Positions 17,831 through 27,265 of a stretch of DNA of 64,000 nucleotides are shown here, piece by piece. Under the pieces are notes generated by a model. It had not been told where the DNA came from. It was given only the letters and a program-made list of their open reading frames with translations, and did not search any database. The stretch covers positions 1 through 64,000 of the forward strand of contig CACVAU010000072.1 in assembly GCA_902727915.1 (NCBI GenBank). Direction: 5' to 3'. The translations under genes were made by a program, and so were the position numbers. How positions within the stretch are numbered: the first letter of the stretch is position 1; every line of letters starts with the position of its first letter. Origin of the DNA: an uncultured Sulfurovum sp. GTDB lineage: Bacteria > Campylobacterota > Campylobacteria > Campylobacterales > Sulfurovaceae.

Positions 17831-19669
17831 CTAAGTTTGAAATTCTAAATTGAAACAAACTCCTCCAGCAACATTATGACAGTTTAGTGAAGCATTCATT
17901 AATTCTTTTAAAATTTTTTGTGACATAAAAAGTCCAATGCCTTTTCCTTGTTTTTTTGTGCTAAAGTGGGCATCAAAAATTTTATGAATAATCGCTTTCT
18001 CAATCTCTCCACCATTATTAGAAATTTGTAATAAAATATTTTTTCCTCTTTTCTCCGAAAAGATTAAAATTTGAGGGTTTTTTGTTTTATTAGAAATGAA
18101 AGCATCTTGGGCATTGTTTAAAATGACTTGTAAAACTTGTTGAAACTCATTAATGTAGCTGTCCAGATAAATATCTATAGGAACTTCTAAGCTAACCTGT
18201 ATGTTGTTTTTTTGATACTCTTCTTCAATAATCTTAAGAGAACTTTCTATGCTTTTTTTGAGGTTGAAGAGATAGCTTTCCCTATCTTTACGGTAAAGCG
18301 ATTTAAAATCATCAATGGTTTTAGAGAGGTAAACTGAAAGGTTTTCAATATCATTAAGCTTGGAATCAATTTTACTACTAATCATTTTATTTTTTTTCAT
18401 CTCAATGGAAATACGCATAATGGACGAATTAATTCGTGTTAAAGGTTGTCGCCATTGATGAGAAATGTTTTCTAGGAGCTCAGAGAGAGCCTCTATACGT
18501 TTGGCATGATGTTTACTTTTCTTATTCTCTTCTTGAAGTAGGTTAATACGGTGAGAAAGAAGATAGGCGAAAGTAAAAGTATCGAAGAGTATGCCCATCA
18601 TATAAGAGTATCTAGTCCAAAAGTTATAACCAATAAATCCTTGATAAAAAGCGAATGCTATATAACCAAAAATAAGTAAGAAGATTTGAGCAGAAAGTAT
18701 ATAAGAGATGAATTGGTTTTTTTTTCGATAAAGTGAAATAAGCATACCAAAATAAAGGATAGCTACAATATTCATTAGAATATTAAATATAAAAAATACT
18801 TCATAGGGATCAATGAAAAGATAGCCTAAGTTCATCGTAAGTAGTATCAAAATAAAGTTTGCTACTTTATTTTCTATGGGGTATAGTTTGGGCATTTGTA
18901 AAACACTTTTGATAAAAAAACCCAAAGATAGTATGGAAAGAATAATTATAAAATGTAAAGTCGCATAGAGTTCTCCATACCAACCTAGATATTTTCCCAT
19001 AATACCATATTCATAACTCCCCCATAAAATGTTAAAAAGTAAATAGAGTGAATAGTAAAGATATTCTCTAAATAGGGTCATGAAATATAGAATTAAGTGA
19101 TAAAGCATTAAGCCAGTAAGTATACTGAGTATGAGAACAATAGGGAGATGGTTAGAAGTCAAATATTGTGCTGAGTGTTTTTCATTAAAAAGCATTAAAC
19201 TATAGTATTGATAAATAAAAGAAGTTGCTTGAATGTAAATGGTCTTTGTGTTATTTACATCCAATTTAAATTTATAAATAGCATCAGCTCCATACATCTC
19301 TTGTATATCGTTGGGGTTTGATAAGTTAATGTCAAAGGTATTTAGAAGTTGATTGTTTTGTGTTTCATAAAAGGTAATTTTTTTTAATCGGTAACTGTCA
19401 TTGTGATGCAAAAAAAGTCTTTGTGCTTTTTCACTTTTATTAGTAATTTTGATCTTTAACCATAAATGGGTATCGTAATGGGAAAAAGAGTTTTTGTTGG
19501 GAGATGACAAAAAATTTTTTTCTTTAATTTCATTAAATTGTAATTTTTCACTTTCATCTATATAGTAACTTATATTAAAGTCTTGGAAGTTTATTTCATT
19601 ATTTTCTATGGTAATATTGGCAAAAATTAAGCCTGTAAGTAAAAAATAAGTTCTAATAAGTACAGACAA
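17831..19669 (-). CDS. 7TMR-DISM sensor histidine kinase (copy 2)
   Basis: 612 residues, same architecture as the downstream copy: signal peptide ending LIFA, extracellular DISM domain, seven membrane helices, H404 in ENISHQWRQPL, ATPase domain with FDAHFSTKKQGKGIGLFM. The kinase halves and the first 165 residues are highly similar between copies; the membrane part is more divergent, as expected if ligand response has drifted after duplication. It is the first gene of the pair; the shared 77-bp region 19670-19746 must hold the promoters for it and the divergent regulator. Confidence 0.9.
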   Translation of the reverse strand: MSVLIRTYFLLTGLIFANITIENNEINFQDFNISYYIDESEKLQFNEIKEKNFLSSPNKNSFSHYDTHLWLKIKITNKSEKAQRLFLHHNDSYRLKKITFYETQNNQLLNTFDINLSNPNDIQEMYGADAIYKFKLDVNNTKTIYIQATSFIYQYYSLMLFNEKHSAQYLTSNHLPIVLILSILTGLMLYHLILYFMTLFREYLYYSLYLLFNILWGSYEYGIMGKYLGWYGELYATLHFIIILSILSLGFFIKSVLQMPKLYPIENKVANFILILLTMNLGYLFIDPYEVFFIFNILMNIVAILYFGMLISLYRKKNQFISYILSAQIFLLIFGYIAFAFYQGFIGYNFWTRYSYMMGILFDTFTFAYLLSHRINLLQEENKKSKHHAKRIEALSELLENISHQWRQPLTRINSSIMRISIEMKKNKMISSKIDSKLNDIENLSVYLSKTIDDFKSLYRKDRESYLFNLKKSIESSLKIIEEEYQKNNIQVSLEVPIDIYLDSYINEFQQVLQVILNNAQDAFISNKTKNPQILIFSEKRGKNILLQISNNGGEIEKAIIHKIFDAHFSTKKQGKGIGLFMSQKILKELMNASLNCHNVAGGVCFNLEFQT

Positions 19670-19746
19670 GTAAATTCCTTATTAAATTAATGTTATATTT
19701 TACACTATTTATCTTATCTTTAATTTTATTAAACTAAAATTCACAT

Positions 19747-20442
19747 ATGAATTTAATGACGAAAACAATCCTTTTAGCTGAAGATGAAGATGAAATCCGT
19801 GAAGATTTAGCATTTTTTTTAGAGTACCAAGATTATAATGTGTTACAAGCTAGAGATGGGCAAGAGGCTTATCAATGTTATTTAGATAATGTGGTTGATT
19901 TAATTATTACTGACATTGAAATGCCAAGATTAAATGGTTTGGAGTTCGTAGCAAATATTCGTAAAGAAGACCAAGAAACACCTATCCTTATTATTTCAGG
20001 TTATTCAGATAAAGATAAGCTACTTCGGGCTATTAAATTGAATTTGGTGGATTATATCATTAAGCCTTTTACTCAAAAAGGAATTATGAAGACCGTTGCA
20101 GATATTTTTCTTAAACAAGAAGCTGATAAAAAGAAAGAAGATAAAGAAGTTTTTTCCATTAAGAGTTACTCTTTTAATTTTACTTCCCATTTGGTTTCTG
20201 TTGAACAAAAGGAGTATACCTTAACCCACAAACAATCTGAAGTTTTAAAATTGTTTGTCAATAATGTAAATGTGGTACTTTCTCCCATTGATATTTATTA
20301 TTATCTTTATCCTAATTATGATAAAGAGTATTCTAATGCTAGTATCCGTAATATTATTAAACGCTTACGTGTGATTTTTCCTGAAGGTGTTATTGAAAGT
20401 ATTTATTCAGAGGGTTATCGGTTTAACATTGATAAGTTATAA
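19747..20442 (+). CDS. Response regulator with OmpR-like winged-helix output
   Basis: 231 residues: receiver domain (acidic pocket E12-D13-E14, phosphoacceptor D56 in ITDIEMPRLNG, K in YIIKPF) and a C-terminal winged-helix domain (TLTHKQSEVLKLF ... SNASIRNIIKRLR ... IYSEGYRF). The GYRF ending and the acid-helix arrangement are typical of OmpR/PhoB effectors, although the linker is short. It is divergent from the two 7TMR kinases and is their likely partner. An ATG three codons downstream (19756) is an alternative start; neither has a clear ribosome site. The 3' end overlaps the convergent DUF721 gene by 20 bp. Confidence 0.87.
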   Translation: MNLMTKTILLAEDEDEIREDLAFFLEYQDYNVLQARDGQEAYQCYLDNVVDLIITDIEMPRLNGLEFVANIRKEDQETPILIISGYSDKDKLLRAIKLNLVDYIIKPFTQKGIMKTVADIFLKQEADKKKEDKEVFSIKSYSFNFTSHLVSVEQKEYTLTHKQSEVLKLFVNNVNVVLSPIDIYYYLYPNYDKEYSNASIRNIIKRLRVIFPEGVIESIYSEGYRFNIDKL

Positions 20443-20872
20443 TATTTTTTTTAACAGCTTGAAAAGCTTGAATTAATATCTCATCCTTACTTTGAATTTT
20501 AAATTCGCCAAGTGCTGTTTCTTGATAATAAGGAATACTATTGTAAGTAGAGGATTTTTTAGCAAATTGATGGTTTTTACTGTTAAAAAGAATTACTTTT
20601 GAAGCCTGCATATTTTGACATTTGACATCTTGCTGGTTTAAAAGAGTTAATAGGTTTTTTAATAAATCTTTATTATAATTTAACTCCATTTTAAAGCCTG
20701 GATGAGATAGTGCAACAAAAAGTGTATCATTTTTAACATAGACAAAAGCAATGGCTTTTTGGAATTTTGGGCTTAAAAGTGTAATAAACTTTTGATAACA
20801 ATAGTGTTGCTTAAGTAATTTAAATTGAGGAAGGTTTTGAAGATGAGAAATAATAAAGTTAGCTTGTTTCAT
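20423..20872 (-). CDS. DUF721 (DciA-like) protein
   Basis: 149 residues, soluble. The central part (AIAFVYVKNDTLFVALSHPG, MELNYNKDLLKNLLTLL) has the hydrophobic strand then ELNYNK then ln pattern of DUF721. The founding characterised member, DciA, helps load the replicative helicase. The N-terminal 30 residues and the C-terminal 40 are not conserved to my eye. The assignment is moderate: the family is short and variable. The gene is head-to-head with a tiny lipoprotein gene whose start codon probably lies inside its 5' end. Confidence 0.55.
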   Translation of the reverse strand: MKQANFIISHLQNLPQFKLLKQHYCYQKFITLLSPKFQKAIAFVYVKNDTLFVALSHPGFKMELNYNKDLLKNLLTLLNQQDVKCQNMQASKVILFNSKNHQFAKKSSTYNSIPYYQETALGEFKIQSKDEILIQAFQAVKKNIITYQC

Positions 20873-20971
20873 AAGATGATTATAACATCTCTTTGCTGTG
20901 TCTTATTGATGGGGTGTGGTTATAAAGCTCCTCCCTATTGGGAAGAACAAGCTAAAGTAGAGCAGAAGTAA
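20843..20971 (+). CDS. Tiny lipoprotein, LptM-like
   Basis: 42 residues from the ATG at 20843, preceded by GAGGAAGG with 8-base spacing. The protein is MRNNKVSLFHKM, then a hydrophobic stretch, then the lipobox LLMGC and the tail GYKAPPYWEEQAKVEQK. The C-G-x-K-x-P pattern right after the lipid-attachment cysteine is that of the short LptM (YifL) lipoproteins, which assist disulfide maturation of the LPS translocon LptD in E. coli. An alternative ATG at 20876 would leave almost no n-region. It fits exactly between the DUF721 gene start and the bactofilin stop. Function by analogy only. Confidence 0.7.
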   Translation: MRNNKVSLFHKMIITSLCCVLLMGCGYKAPPYWEEQAKVEQK

Positions 20972-20974
20972 CGG

Positions 20975-21634
20975 TTAGTTTTCTTCTATTGTAGCTTCAA
21001 TGACTTCAGGTTTTTTTTGTGCTACGGTATTAGTAGGTTCTGTATACATTGCCATAGAACCAATAACCCTTCCACCTTCATCTGTTTTGATGTTTTTGAC
21101 AGAAATTTCACCATTAACCAAACCATTTGAACCAACTTCTAAAAGTTCTGAAGCAATGACTTTACCTTCAACCGTACCATTTACTGTCACACGTTTAGAG
21201 TTTAATTTATTGGTTTGAATTTTTCCAGTTGGTGTAATGTTTATTGAGGTTTCAGCTAAAATTTCTCCTAAAATTTCACCACTAAGTATAATGATATTTG
21301 AATGAATTTTATTACTAACATAGCCTGTTTGTGAAATATTGAGATCATTACAAGTGATGCTTCCTTCAACACGACCAGCATTAGAGACTTTTTGCGCTCT
21401 AATAGAACCTTTAACTGAACCATTTTTACCAATGGTGACATTGTTGACTTCAATATTTCCAATAAGTGTACCTTCTATTTTAATACTATCTGTTCCTGAA
21501 ATATTTCCTTCAATAGTAATGTTTTTTGAAATTTCGGTTGCTGTAGATGATTTAGAAGATGTTTTTTTAGGTTCTTGTTTAATTGCTACCTCAGGGGTAC
21601 TTTCTATCTCTTTCCCTTTTGAAAAAAATGCCAT
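20975..21634 (-). CDS. Bactofilin (polymer-forming cytoskeletal protein)
   Basis: 219 residues from the ATG at 21634, chosen because GGAG lies 7 bases upstream; upstream in-frame ATGs have no site. A short charged N-terminus (MAFFSKGKE) precedes a repetitive beta-helix of the type ISGTDSIKIEGTLIGNIEVN, with glycine-turn repeats through about residue 190 (GSIRAQKVSNAGRVEGSITC...). This is the bactofilin signature. Bactofilins polymerise without nucleotides and position cell-wall enzymes, for example controlling helical shape in Helicobacter. The neighbouring NlpC/P60 and RlpA genes are further away and not linked. Confidence 0.92.
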   Translation of the reverse strand: MAFFSKGKEIESTPEVAIKQEPKKTSSKSSTATEISKNITIEGNISGTDSIKIEGTLIGNIEVNNVTIGKNGSVKGSIRAQKVSNAGRVEGSITCNDLNISQTGYVSNKIHSNIIILSGEILGEILAETSINITPTGKIQTNKLNSKRVTVNGTVEGKVIASELLEVGSNGLVNGEISVKNIKTDEGGRVIGSMAMYTEPTNTVAQKKPEVIEATIEEN

Positions 21635-21851
21635 TTTCATTCTCCATGTTATTGTTTTATCATACATGGTAACTAAATGATGCTTATAGATTTAATGGGT
21701 GATAGTACTCCTTTTAAAGATTTATAAAATTAGTATAATAGTAAAGCAATCACATTTAATATTTAGTTATATTTTGTTATAAATATTAAACTTTTTATAT
21801 AAGCCACTAACTCTTCTCTTGATTTTAAATAAAACTAAATATAATTTACTC

Positions 21852-23297
21852 ATGAAAAAATATGACGTATTAATAATTGGTGCAGGTATCGCTGGACTTT
21901 ACGCTGCGATGAACATTCCAAAAGAAAAAAAGGTTTTGGTAGTTTGTAAAGATATTCCTTGGGAGTGTAATACTTTTTATGCCCAAGGGGGTATGGTAAC
22001 AGCATTGAATGAAGCAGATATTCCATCTCATGTAGAAGATACCATGGCAGCAGGTTCTTATCATAATAATGAAGATGCCGTTGAGATTTTGTCTAAAATG
22101 TCGCTTGAAACCACAGCAGATATTTTGGAACGTGGTATGGAGTTTGATGTGGATGAAGAAGGTAAACTTCTCTATACTAAAGAAGCAGCTCATTCTACAG
22201 AACGTATTATTCATGCTGGAGGAGATGCTACAGGACGTTACATGCATTATTTTATGATGGTTGAAAATAAACATCAATTACAACGAAATACTCTAGTTTA
22301 TGATCTCTTAATTCAAAATGGAAAATGTTTTGGGGTGAATGCCTTGGTTAATTATCGAGCAGAAACCATTTATGCTGATGATGTGATTATTGCATCTGGA
22401 GGCGTTGGTTCATTGTATGAGTTTAATACCAACTCAAGAACCGTCTCAGCTGATATTCATGGTATTTGTGTTGAAAAAGGCATAGAACTTCGTGATATGG
22501 AAATGATGCAATTTCATCCTACGGTTTTTGTTAAAACACCTTATGCAAGAAAATTACTGTTAACTGAAGCACTCCGAGGGGAAGGTGCATATATTGTTTC
22601 AGAAGATGGAAAGCGTTTTTTATTTGATTATGATGAAAGAGGGGAGTTGGCTTCTAGGGACATTGTAAGTCGTGCTATCTTTGATTATAAACGTAAAACA
22701 GGAGAAGAAGTTTATTTAGATTTTTCAATGTTTGAAGAAGAGTGGTTTGTTAAACGTTTTCCTAATATTACACGAACATTTGAAGCCATTGGTTATAATT
22801 TTCCAAAAGACAGAGTGCCTATTTCTCCAGCATTTCATTATGCTGTTGGAGGAATTAAATGTGATACAGATGGATGTGTAGAAGGCATTGATGGTCTTTA
22901 TGTTATTGGTGAAGCTTCTTCTACAGGTGTTCATGGTGCCAATCGTTTGGCTTCAAACTCTTTATTGGAAGGCGTGGTTTTTGCTAAACGTGTGGCAGAG
23001 TATATTTTAGCCAAAGAACATAAAGAGTTAGAAATTCCAAATTTTGATAAAGAGTATAAAAATATTGTTCATCATGAAAATGACAAAGTATATAAAAGAC
23101 GCTTACGAAAAATCATGTGGGATGATATGGGGGTTATGCGTACGAAAAAAGGTTTACTTGAAGCAAAAAATGAAATTTTTGACATGAAAAACCGAGATAT
23201 AGGAAGGCTTTTGGAGTTAAGGCTTAATACAGCTTCAGCCATTGTTGAAGCTGCTTTGAAGCGAACTGAAAGTTTAGGAACGCACTATATAGAGTAG
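21852..23297 (+). CDS. nadB: L-aspartate oxidase
   Basis: 481 residues from the ATG at 21852, where the flavoprotein fold begins (YDVLIIGAGIAGLYAAM). FAD/active-site motifs follow: FYAQGGMV, RLEDMEMMQFHPT-type segment (here RDMEMMQFHPTVF), EALRGEGA, SRDIVSRAI, PAFHYAVGGI and GANRLASNSLLE. It oxidises aspartate to iminoaspartate, the first step of de novo NAD synthesis. Shorter than many NadB proteins (about 530 aa), as is usual in this phylum. No nadA neighbour is present; the gene stands alone, convergent with the porin. Confidence 0.93.
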   Translation: MKKYDVLIIGAGIAGLYAAMNIPKEKKVLVVCKDIPWECNTFYAQGGMVTALNEADIPSHVEDTMAAGSYHNNEDAVEILSKMSLETTADILERGMEFDVDEEGKLLYTKEAAHSTERIIHAGGDATGRYMHYFMMVENKHQLQRNTLVYDLLIQNGKCFGVNALVNYRAETIYADDVIIASGGVGSLYEFNTNSRTVSADIHGICVEKGIELRDMEMMQFHPTVFVKTPYARKLLLTEALRGEGAYIVSEDGKRFLFDYDERGELASRDIVSRAIFDYKRKTGEEVYLDFSMFEEEWFVKRFPNITRTFEAIGYNFPKDRVPISPAFHYAVGGIKCDTDGCVEGIDGLYVIGEASSTGVHGANRLASNSLLEGVVFAKRVAEYILAKEHKELEIPNFDKEYKNIVHHENDKVYKRRLRKIMWDDMGVMRTKKGLLEAKNEIFDMKNRDIGRLLELRLNTASAIVEAALKRTESLGTHYIE

Positions 23298-23311
23298 TGT
23301 GAGAGAAGAAG

Positions 23312-24787
23312 TTAAAAAAGGTAATTCATCTCTAAACGTACAGCATTATAACTGGGATCCTTTTTAAAGCTACCATCTAAATTAGCAACTTTATGATTTT
23401 CTGTGATAAAGCCTGTACGCATTTTCATCATAAAGTTGGGGGTATCTTTAAAACGCTTAACAATATCAAAAGTAAAGATGCTTAAGTCAGCTGTGGTACC
23501 TGGTTTATTATCATCAAAGTCTTGTATGGCATAGCGACTCATGATACGAAGCCCCTCAACTAAACCAGCTTTTGATAAGTCATAATCAGCTCTAAGCATG
23601 GCTGTTTCTGTGTTAGCATACCAATTCATTCTTGACATAGCTCTTGTGTATCCTGCTGTGGGTTGGGCATGCCAAGCAGCAATAATATCACCACCATCTT
23701 TGACATCTGAATAGCCAATACGCAGTGAACCTGCACCATAAATAAAGTCTAAGCGTGAAGAAATAATAGCATTATCTAAATTATTAGGGTTGCTATAGCC
23801 TATGGTATTTGTTTTAAGATTTGCACCCCCTATGGCTCCTGCCCCATTGTCAAACTGATGCATATAACGTATGGCTGGTTTTATTTTTAACCCATTGTCC
23901 AATTTATATTTATAGCTTCCTTCAAGTACAAGAGAAGAAACAAGGTCGGGAACAGCTGTATAGCCTATTTTTATGTTACTGTTATCAATACTAGTGTTTT
24001 GTGTCTCAAATACTAAAATACGATCATTTATTCCTTTTGCATCGAGTTTAGAGTAGGTTAAACCTTTGTGCATTGCCCCATCATCATTGCCAGTCCATTT
24101 GGCATAAGGATTGCTTGTGTCATCATTATAGGCTAACACTCGGTGAAAGTTTTCATGGTCACGTAATTTCATTTTTGTAATATAAGCCAGTTGTATTTTT
24201 GTATTGGGTAATGTTCTAATCCGTAAATTAGCACCTTCAAAAGCAACTGGAATCATTTTTGTATCATGTGATTTTAGTAAATTTGTTTCAAGTAAAAAAC
24301 GTCCAACTTTTAGCTCAGCCCTATTTTTTTTAAAGGATAAGTAGTTTTCTGTAAGCGCTGTCATGCCATCTCTATTACTTGTTGCTACAGCATGACGTGA
24401 AAAAGTATCTTTTCCATAACGATAATCTCCAATTTCATCTTTATTAACATGATTAGGGTTTTGAGAGGTATACACACCTGTAGTAAAAGAAACACCTTTA
24501 TATCTTGCACTTTTGTATGTTAGGTTACCACCAAGTCCAACAGCATAATGGCTAACATCATCGGGACCACCATCAAAAATAAAAGTGTTTGATCTCAATC
24601 GTCCATAAAGGATACCTTCAGAGAGAACTTTTGTAAAATCATCCACTTCTTTAGGACGTTTTTTGTATTTGACAGTCATGTTACATTGTATACGCTGTTT
24701 AGGGCTAGGCTTTTTTTGTTTTTGAATTTCTTTTGCATAAGAAAAATTTGTACCGTATAGTAATATAAAAGTGAGTAGAGTTTTCAT
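23312..24787 (-). CDS. Outer-membrane porin, OprD-like
   Basis: 491 residues, signal peptide about 1-18 (NFSYAKE). The mature protein alternates amphipathic strands throughout and ends in LEMNYLF, with the terminal phenylalanine expected of a beta-barrel. EGILYGRLRSNTFIF and GLGGNLTYKSARYKGVSF match the start of OprD-type porins common in Campylobacterota. It should be a substrate-selective diffusion channel; the substrate is unknown. A single gene with a 256-bp AT-rich upstream region shared with the divergent symporter, which might import the same nutrient. Confidence 0.82.
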   Translation of the reverse strand: MKTLLTFILLYGTNFSYAKEIQKQKKPSPKQRIQCNMTVKYKKRPKEVDDFTKVLSEGILYGRLRSNTFIFDGGPDDVSHYAVGLGGNLTYKSARYKGVSFTTGVYTSQNPNHVNKDEIGDYRYGKDTFSRHAVATSNRDGMTALTENYLSFKKNRAELKVGRFLLETNLLKSHDTKMIPVAFEGANLRIRTLPNTKIQLAYITKMKLRDHENFHRVLAYNDDTSNPYAKWTGNDDGAMHKGLTYSKLDAKGINDRILVFETQNTSIDNSNIKIGYTAVPDLVSSLVLEGSYKYKLDNGLKIKPAIRYMHQFDNGAGAIGGANLKTNTIGYSNPNNLDNAIISSRLDFIYGAGSLRIGYSDVKDGGDIIAAWHAQPTAGYTRAMSRMNWYANTETAMLRADYDLSKAGLVEGLRIMSRYAIQDFDDNKPGTTADLSIFTFDIVKRFKDTPNFMMKMRTGFITENHKVANLDGSFKKDPSYNAVRLEMNYLF

Positions 24788-25043
24788 TATTTTCCTTGTT
24801 TTCTTAAAAAAATATATTAATGTTAAATTATATTATATTGTATCTTGTAGGTCGTTTTTAATTGTGTATTATTTGTATAGATGGATAAATTTTTAGGAAT
24901 TGTTGACTCTTGTAACAGGGAGTAAAGCCCATAATAACAATAAAGAGTAGACTTATATAGAAAAAGATAACACTTGTTAAAACTTAATCTCACTTTGAAG
25001 TTCTCTTTTGTTATAATCAAAAAATTCGCTATCAAGGTAGATA

Positions 25044-26552
25044 ATGCAATCAAATTTTACAACATTAGATTGGATAATATTTTTTTCTTATTTTTTAATT
25101 TTAATTTTAACAACGGTCATTCTTAGTCAAACAAAAGTCAAAACTTCCAGAGATTATTTTACAGGTGGAAATGCTATGCCTATGTTTGCTGTGGCAATCT
25201 CTGTTTTGGCAACTTCTCAATCAGCAGCTACTTTTTTAGGAGGTCCTGAATACTCGTATAAGCATAATTTAACTTTCTTGGGCTTTTATGCTTCTGCTTT
25301 TTTAGCTGTTATTTTTGTTTCTAAAGTATTGGTTCCTAGATTTTATGCCATTAATGCCATTACCGTTTATGAATATTTAGAGCATCGTTATGGGGAAACT
25401 TCTAAACGTTATGCTGGGGTTATGTTTTTGATAGGTCGTCTTTTTGCATCAGGTGCTAGGCTTTATATCGGTGCATTGGCTATTTCAATGATACTTTTTT
25501 CAGACATATTGGTTTTACACGTAGCCGTTTCAATTATCATTTTAATGATAGGTGCTTTAGGTTATACCTATTTTGGAGGGGTAAAGTCAGTTATTTTTTC
25601 AGATATTATTCAAGCTTTAACCTATGTTGGCGCAGGTGTGGCAGTATTGATTTATTTATATTATTCACTCAACAGTGACTTTTCAACCATTGTACATACC
25701 CTTTCAGAAAATGACAAATTAAAACTTGTAGACTTTTCTTTTTCAGGAGGCTTTAGCATATGGACATTGCTTACAGGTTGGTTTTTACTCAACATTGCAG
25801 CCTATGGACTTGACCAAGACATGACACAAAGAGTACTGACCTGTAAAAACAAAGAAGAGGGTGCTAGGTCGCTTATTTATTCGATTGTTTTTACCATTCC
25901 TGTGGCTTTTCTTTTTTTAGCCATTGGTTTACTTCTTTATTTATTTTATCAACACCCTGAACTTACTTCCATAAAATCAGCCTGTATAGACCAAAATGTA
26001 GATGGACAATCTGTAACGATATTTATGCTCTATATTTTAAACGAAATGCCAGAAGGACTTAGAGGCTTAGTGACAGTAGGTGCGATTGCAGCTGCACTTT
26101 CTTCTACGAACTCTGTACTTTCTGCTATGTCATCTGTAGCCATTGAAGACATTTATAGACCTTGGATTTCTAAAAATGCTAAAGACGAAAAGCATTATTT
26201 AAATGCCAGTCGCTTTATGGTGATTATTTTTGCTGTGCTTCTTTCATTTATGGCAATGATATCCTTTTATTGGCAGCAGTATACAGAGCTTCCTTTGTTA
26301 AATTTTGCTTTACAAGTTATGGCATTTGCTTATGCTTCTCTTCTAGGTGTTTATGGGGCTGCTATTTTTACAGACAGGGGAAATGAAACGACTGTACTTT
26401 ACGCTTTGATAGGTGGTTTTTTAACGGTACTCTTTTTACAGCCATATATTCTTGGGGCTGTGATGGATATAAAAGTAGACTTTGCTGTTATGATGATCTT
26501 AGGAACCTTAGTTGCCTTTGGAATTATGATGCTAGGTACAAATAAAAAATAA
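25044..26552 (+). CDS. Sodium:solute symporter family transporter
   Basis: 502 residues with about 13 membrane helices. SRDYFTGGNAMPMFAVAIS and ATSQSAATFLGGPEYSY match the N-terminal signature of SSS family carriers, where the ATSxSA segment contributes to the sodium site. EYLEHRYGE is also conserved. Substrate cannot be assigned; related proteins carry small carboxylates or proline. The downstream sirtuin gene begins 12 bp after the stop behind a good AAGGAG site, so the two are probably cotranscribed. Acetate or another acyl donor would fit a sirtuin link, but that is inference. Confidence 0.88.
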   Translation: MQSNFTTLDWIIFFSYFLILILTTVILSQTKVKTSRDYFTGGNAMPMFAVAISVLATSQSAATFLGGPEYSYKHNLTFLGFYASAFLAVIFVSKVLVPRFYAINAITVYEYLEHRYGETSKRYAGVMFLIGRLFASGARLYIGALAISMILFSDILVLHVAVSIIILMIGALGYTYFGGVKSVIFSDIIQALTYVGAGVAVLIYLYYSLNSDFSTIVHTLSENDKLKLVDFSFSGGFSIWTLLTGWFLLNIAAYGLDQDMTQRVLTCKNKEEGARSLIYSIVFTIPVAFLFLAIGLLLYLFYQHPELTSIKSACIDQNVDGQSVTIFMLYILNEMPEGLRGLVTVGAIAAALSSTNSVLSAMSSVAIEDIYRPWISKNAKDEKHYLNASRFMVIIFAVLLSFMAMISFYWQQYTELPLLNFALQVMAFAYASLLGVYGAAIFTDRGNETTVLYALIGGFLTVLFLQPYILGAVMDIKVDFAVMMILGTLVAFGIMMLGTNKK

Positions 26553-26564
26553 AGGAGATAAATA

Positions 26565-27263
26565 ATGAACAATAAAAAAGTATACATCGTAAGTGGTGCA
26601 GGGCTTTCAGCAGAATCAGGCATTAGAACTTTTAGAGACAGTAATGGTTTATGGGAAGATTATAAGGTTGAAGATGTTTGTTCAACAGATGGCTTTCGTC
26701 GAGACCGTCAATTGGTGTTAGATTTTTATGATGCACGTAGAGCTGATTTAGAGACTAAAGAACCAAACCATGCCCATAAAAAATTAGCAGAACTTAAACA
26801 TGCTTATCCTGAAAATATTGTGATGCTAACACAAAATGTGGATGACATGTTAGAAAGAGCAGGATGTGAAGAGATAGTACATTTACATGGTACTTTAACC
26901 GACTTACGTTGTGAAGATTGTGAAACGGTTTTTCCTATTGGGTATAAAACACAAGAAGGAGCTGTTTGTCCAGCCTGTGGCTCTTCTAAGGTTCGTCATA
27001 ATGTTGTGATGTTTGGTGAGGCTGCACCAGAATATAAACACTTAAATAAGCTTTATTCAGAAGCTGATATGGTAGTGGTTATTGGGACCTCAGGTCAAGT
27101 GATTGACACAGCATATATGGCTCAACGCATTCATAATTCTATTTTAAATAATTTAGATGTAGATGAGTTTCATGATAGAGCTTTTAAACATAAGCTATAT
27201 TTACCAGCTACTCAGGCAGCTGATGAGGTTTGTAATTTAATTGAAGCATTTTTAGAAGTTTAG
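26565..27263 (+). CDS. cobB: Sir2-family NAD-dependent protein deacylase (CobB-like)
   Basis: 232 residues. NAD fold motifs GAGLSAESGIRTFRD, TQNVDDMLERAG and the catalytic HLHGT are present. Four zinc cysteines appear as CEDC and CPAC. FYDARRADL contains the Y-x-x-R pair that in E. coli CobB and SIRT5 (class III) recognises succinyl-lysine, so desuccinylation as well as deacetylation is plausible. It removes acyl groups from protein lysines using NAD, producing nicotinamide. AAAGGAG ribosome site; tightly follows the symporter gene. Confidence 0.93.
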   Translation: MNNKKVYIVSGAGLSAESGIRTFRDSNGLWEDYKVEDVCSTDGFRRDRQLVLDFYDARRADLETKEPNHAHKKLAELKHAYPENIVMLTQNVDDMLERAGCEEIVHLHGTLTDLRCEDCETVFPIGYKTQEGAVCPACGSSKVRHNVVMFGEAAPEYKHLNKLYSEADMVVVIGTSGQVIDTAYMAQRIHNSILNNLDVDEFHDRAFKHKLYLPATQAADEVCNLIEAFLEV

Positions 27264-27265
27264 GC

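Noticed and set aside
21870..22277. 135-residue minus-strand frame opposite nadB
   Set aside because: Lies wholly opposite the FAD-binding half of nadB; no ribosome site, composition typical of antisense translation.
24823..25053. 76-residue minus-strand frame in the region between the porin and the symporter
   Set aside because: Composition is that of translated AT-rich promoter DNA (Tyr, Asn, Leu, Ile runs), there is no ribosome site, and it covers the promoters of both flanking genes.
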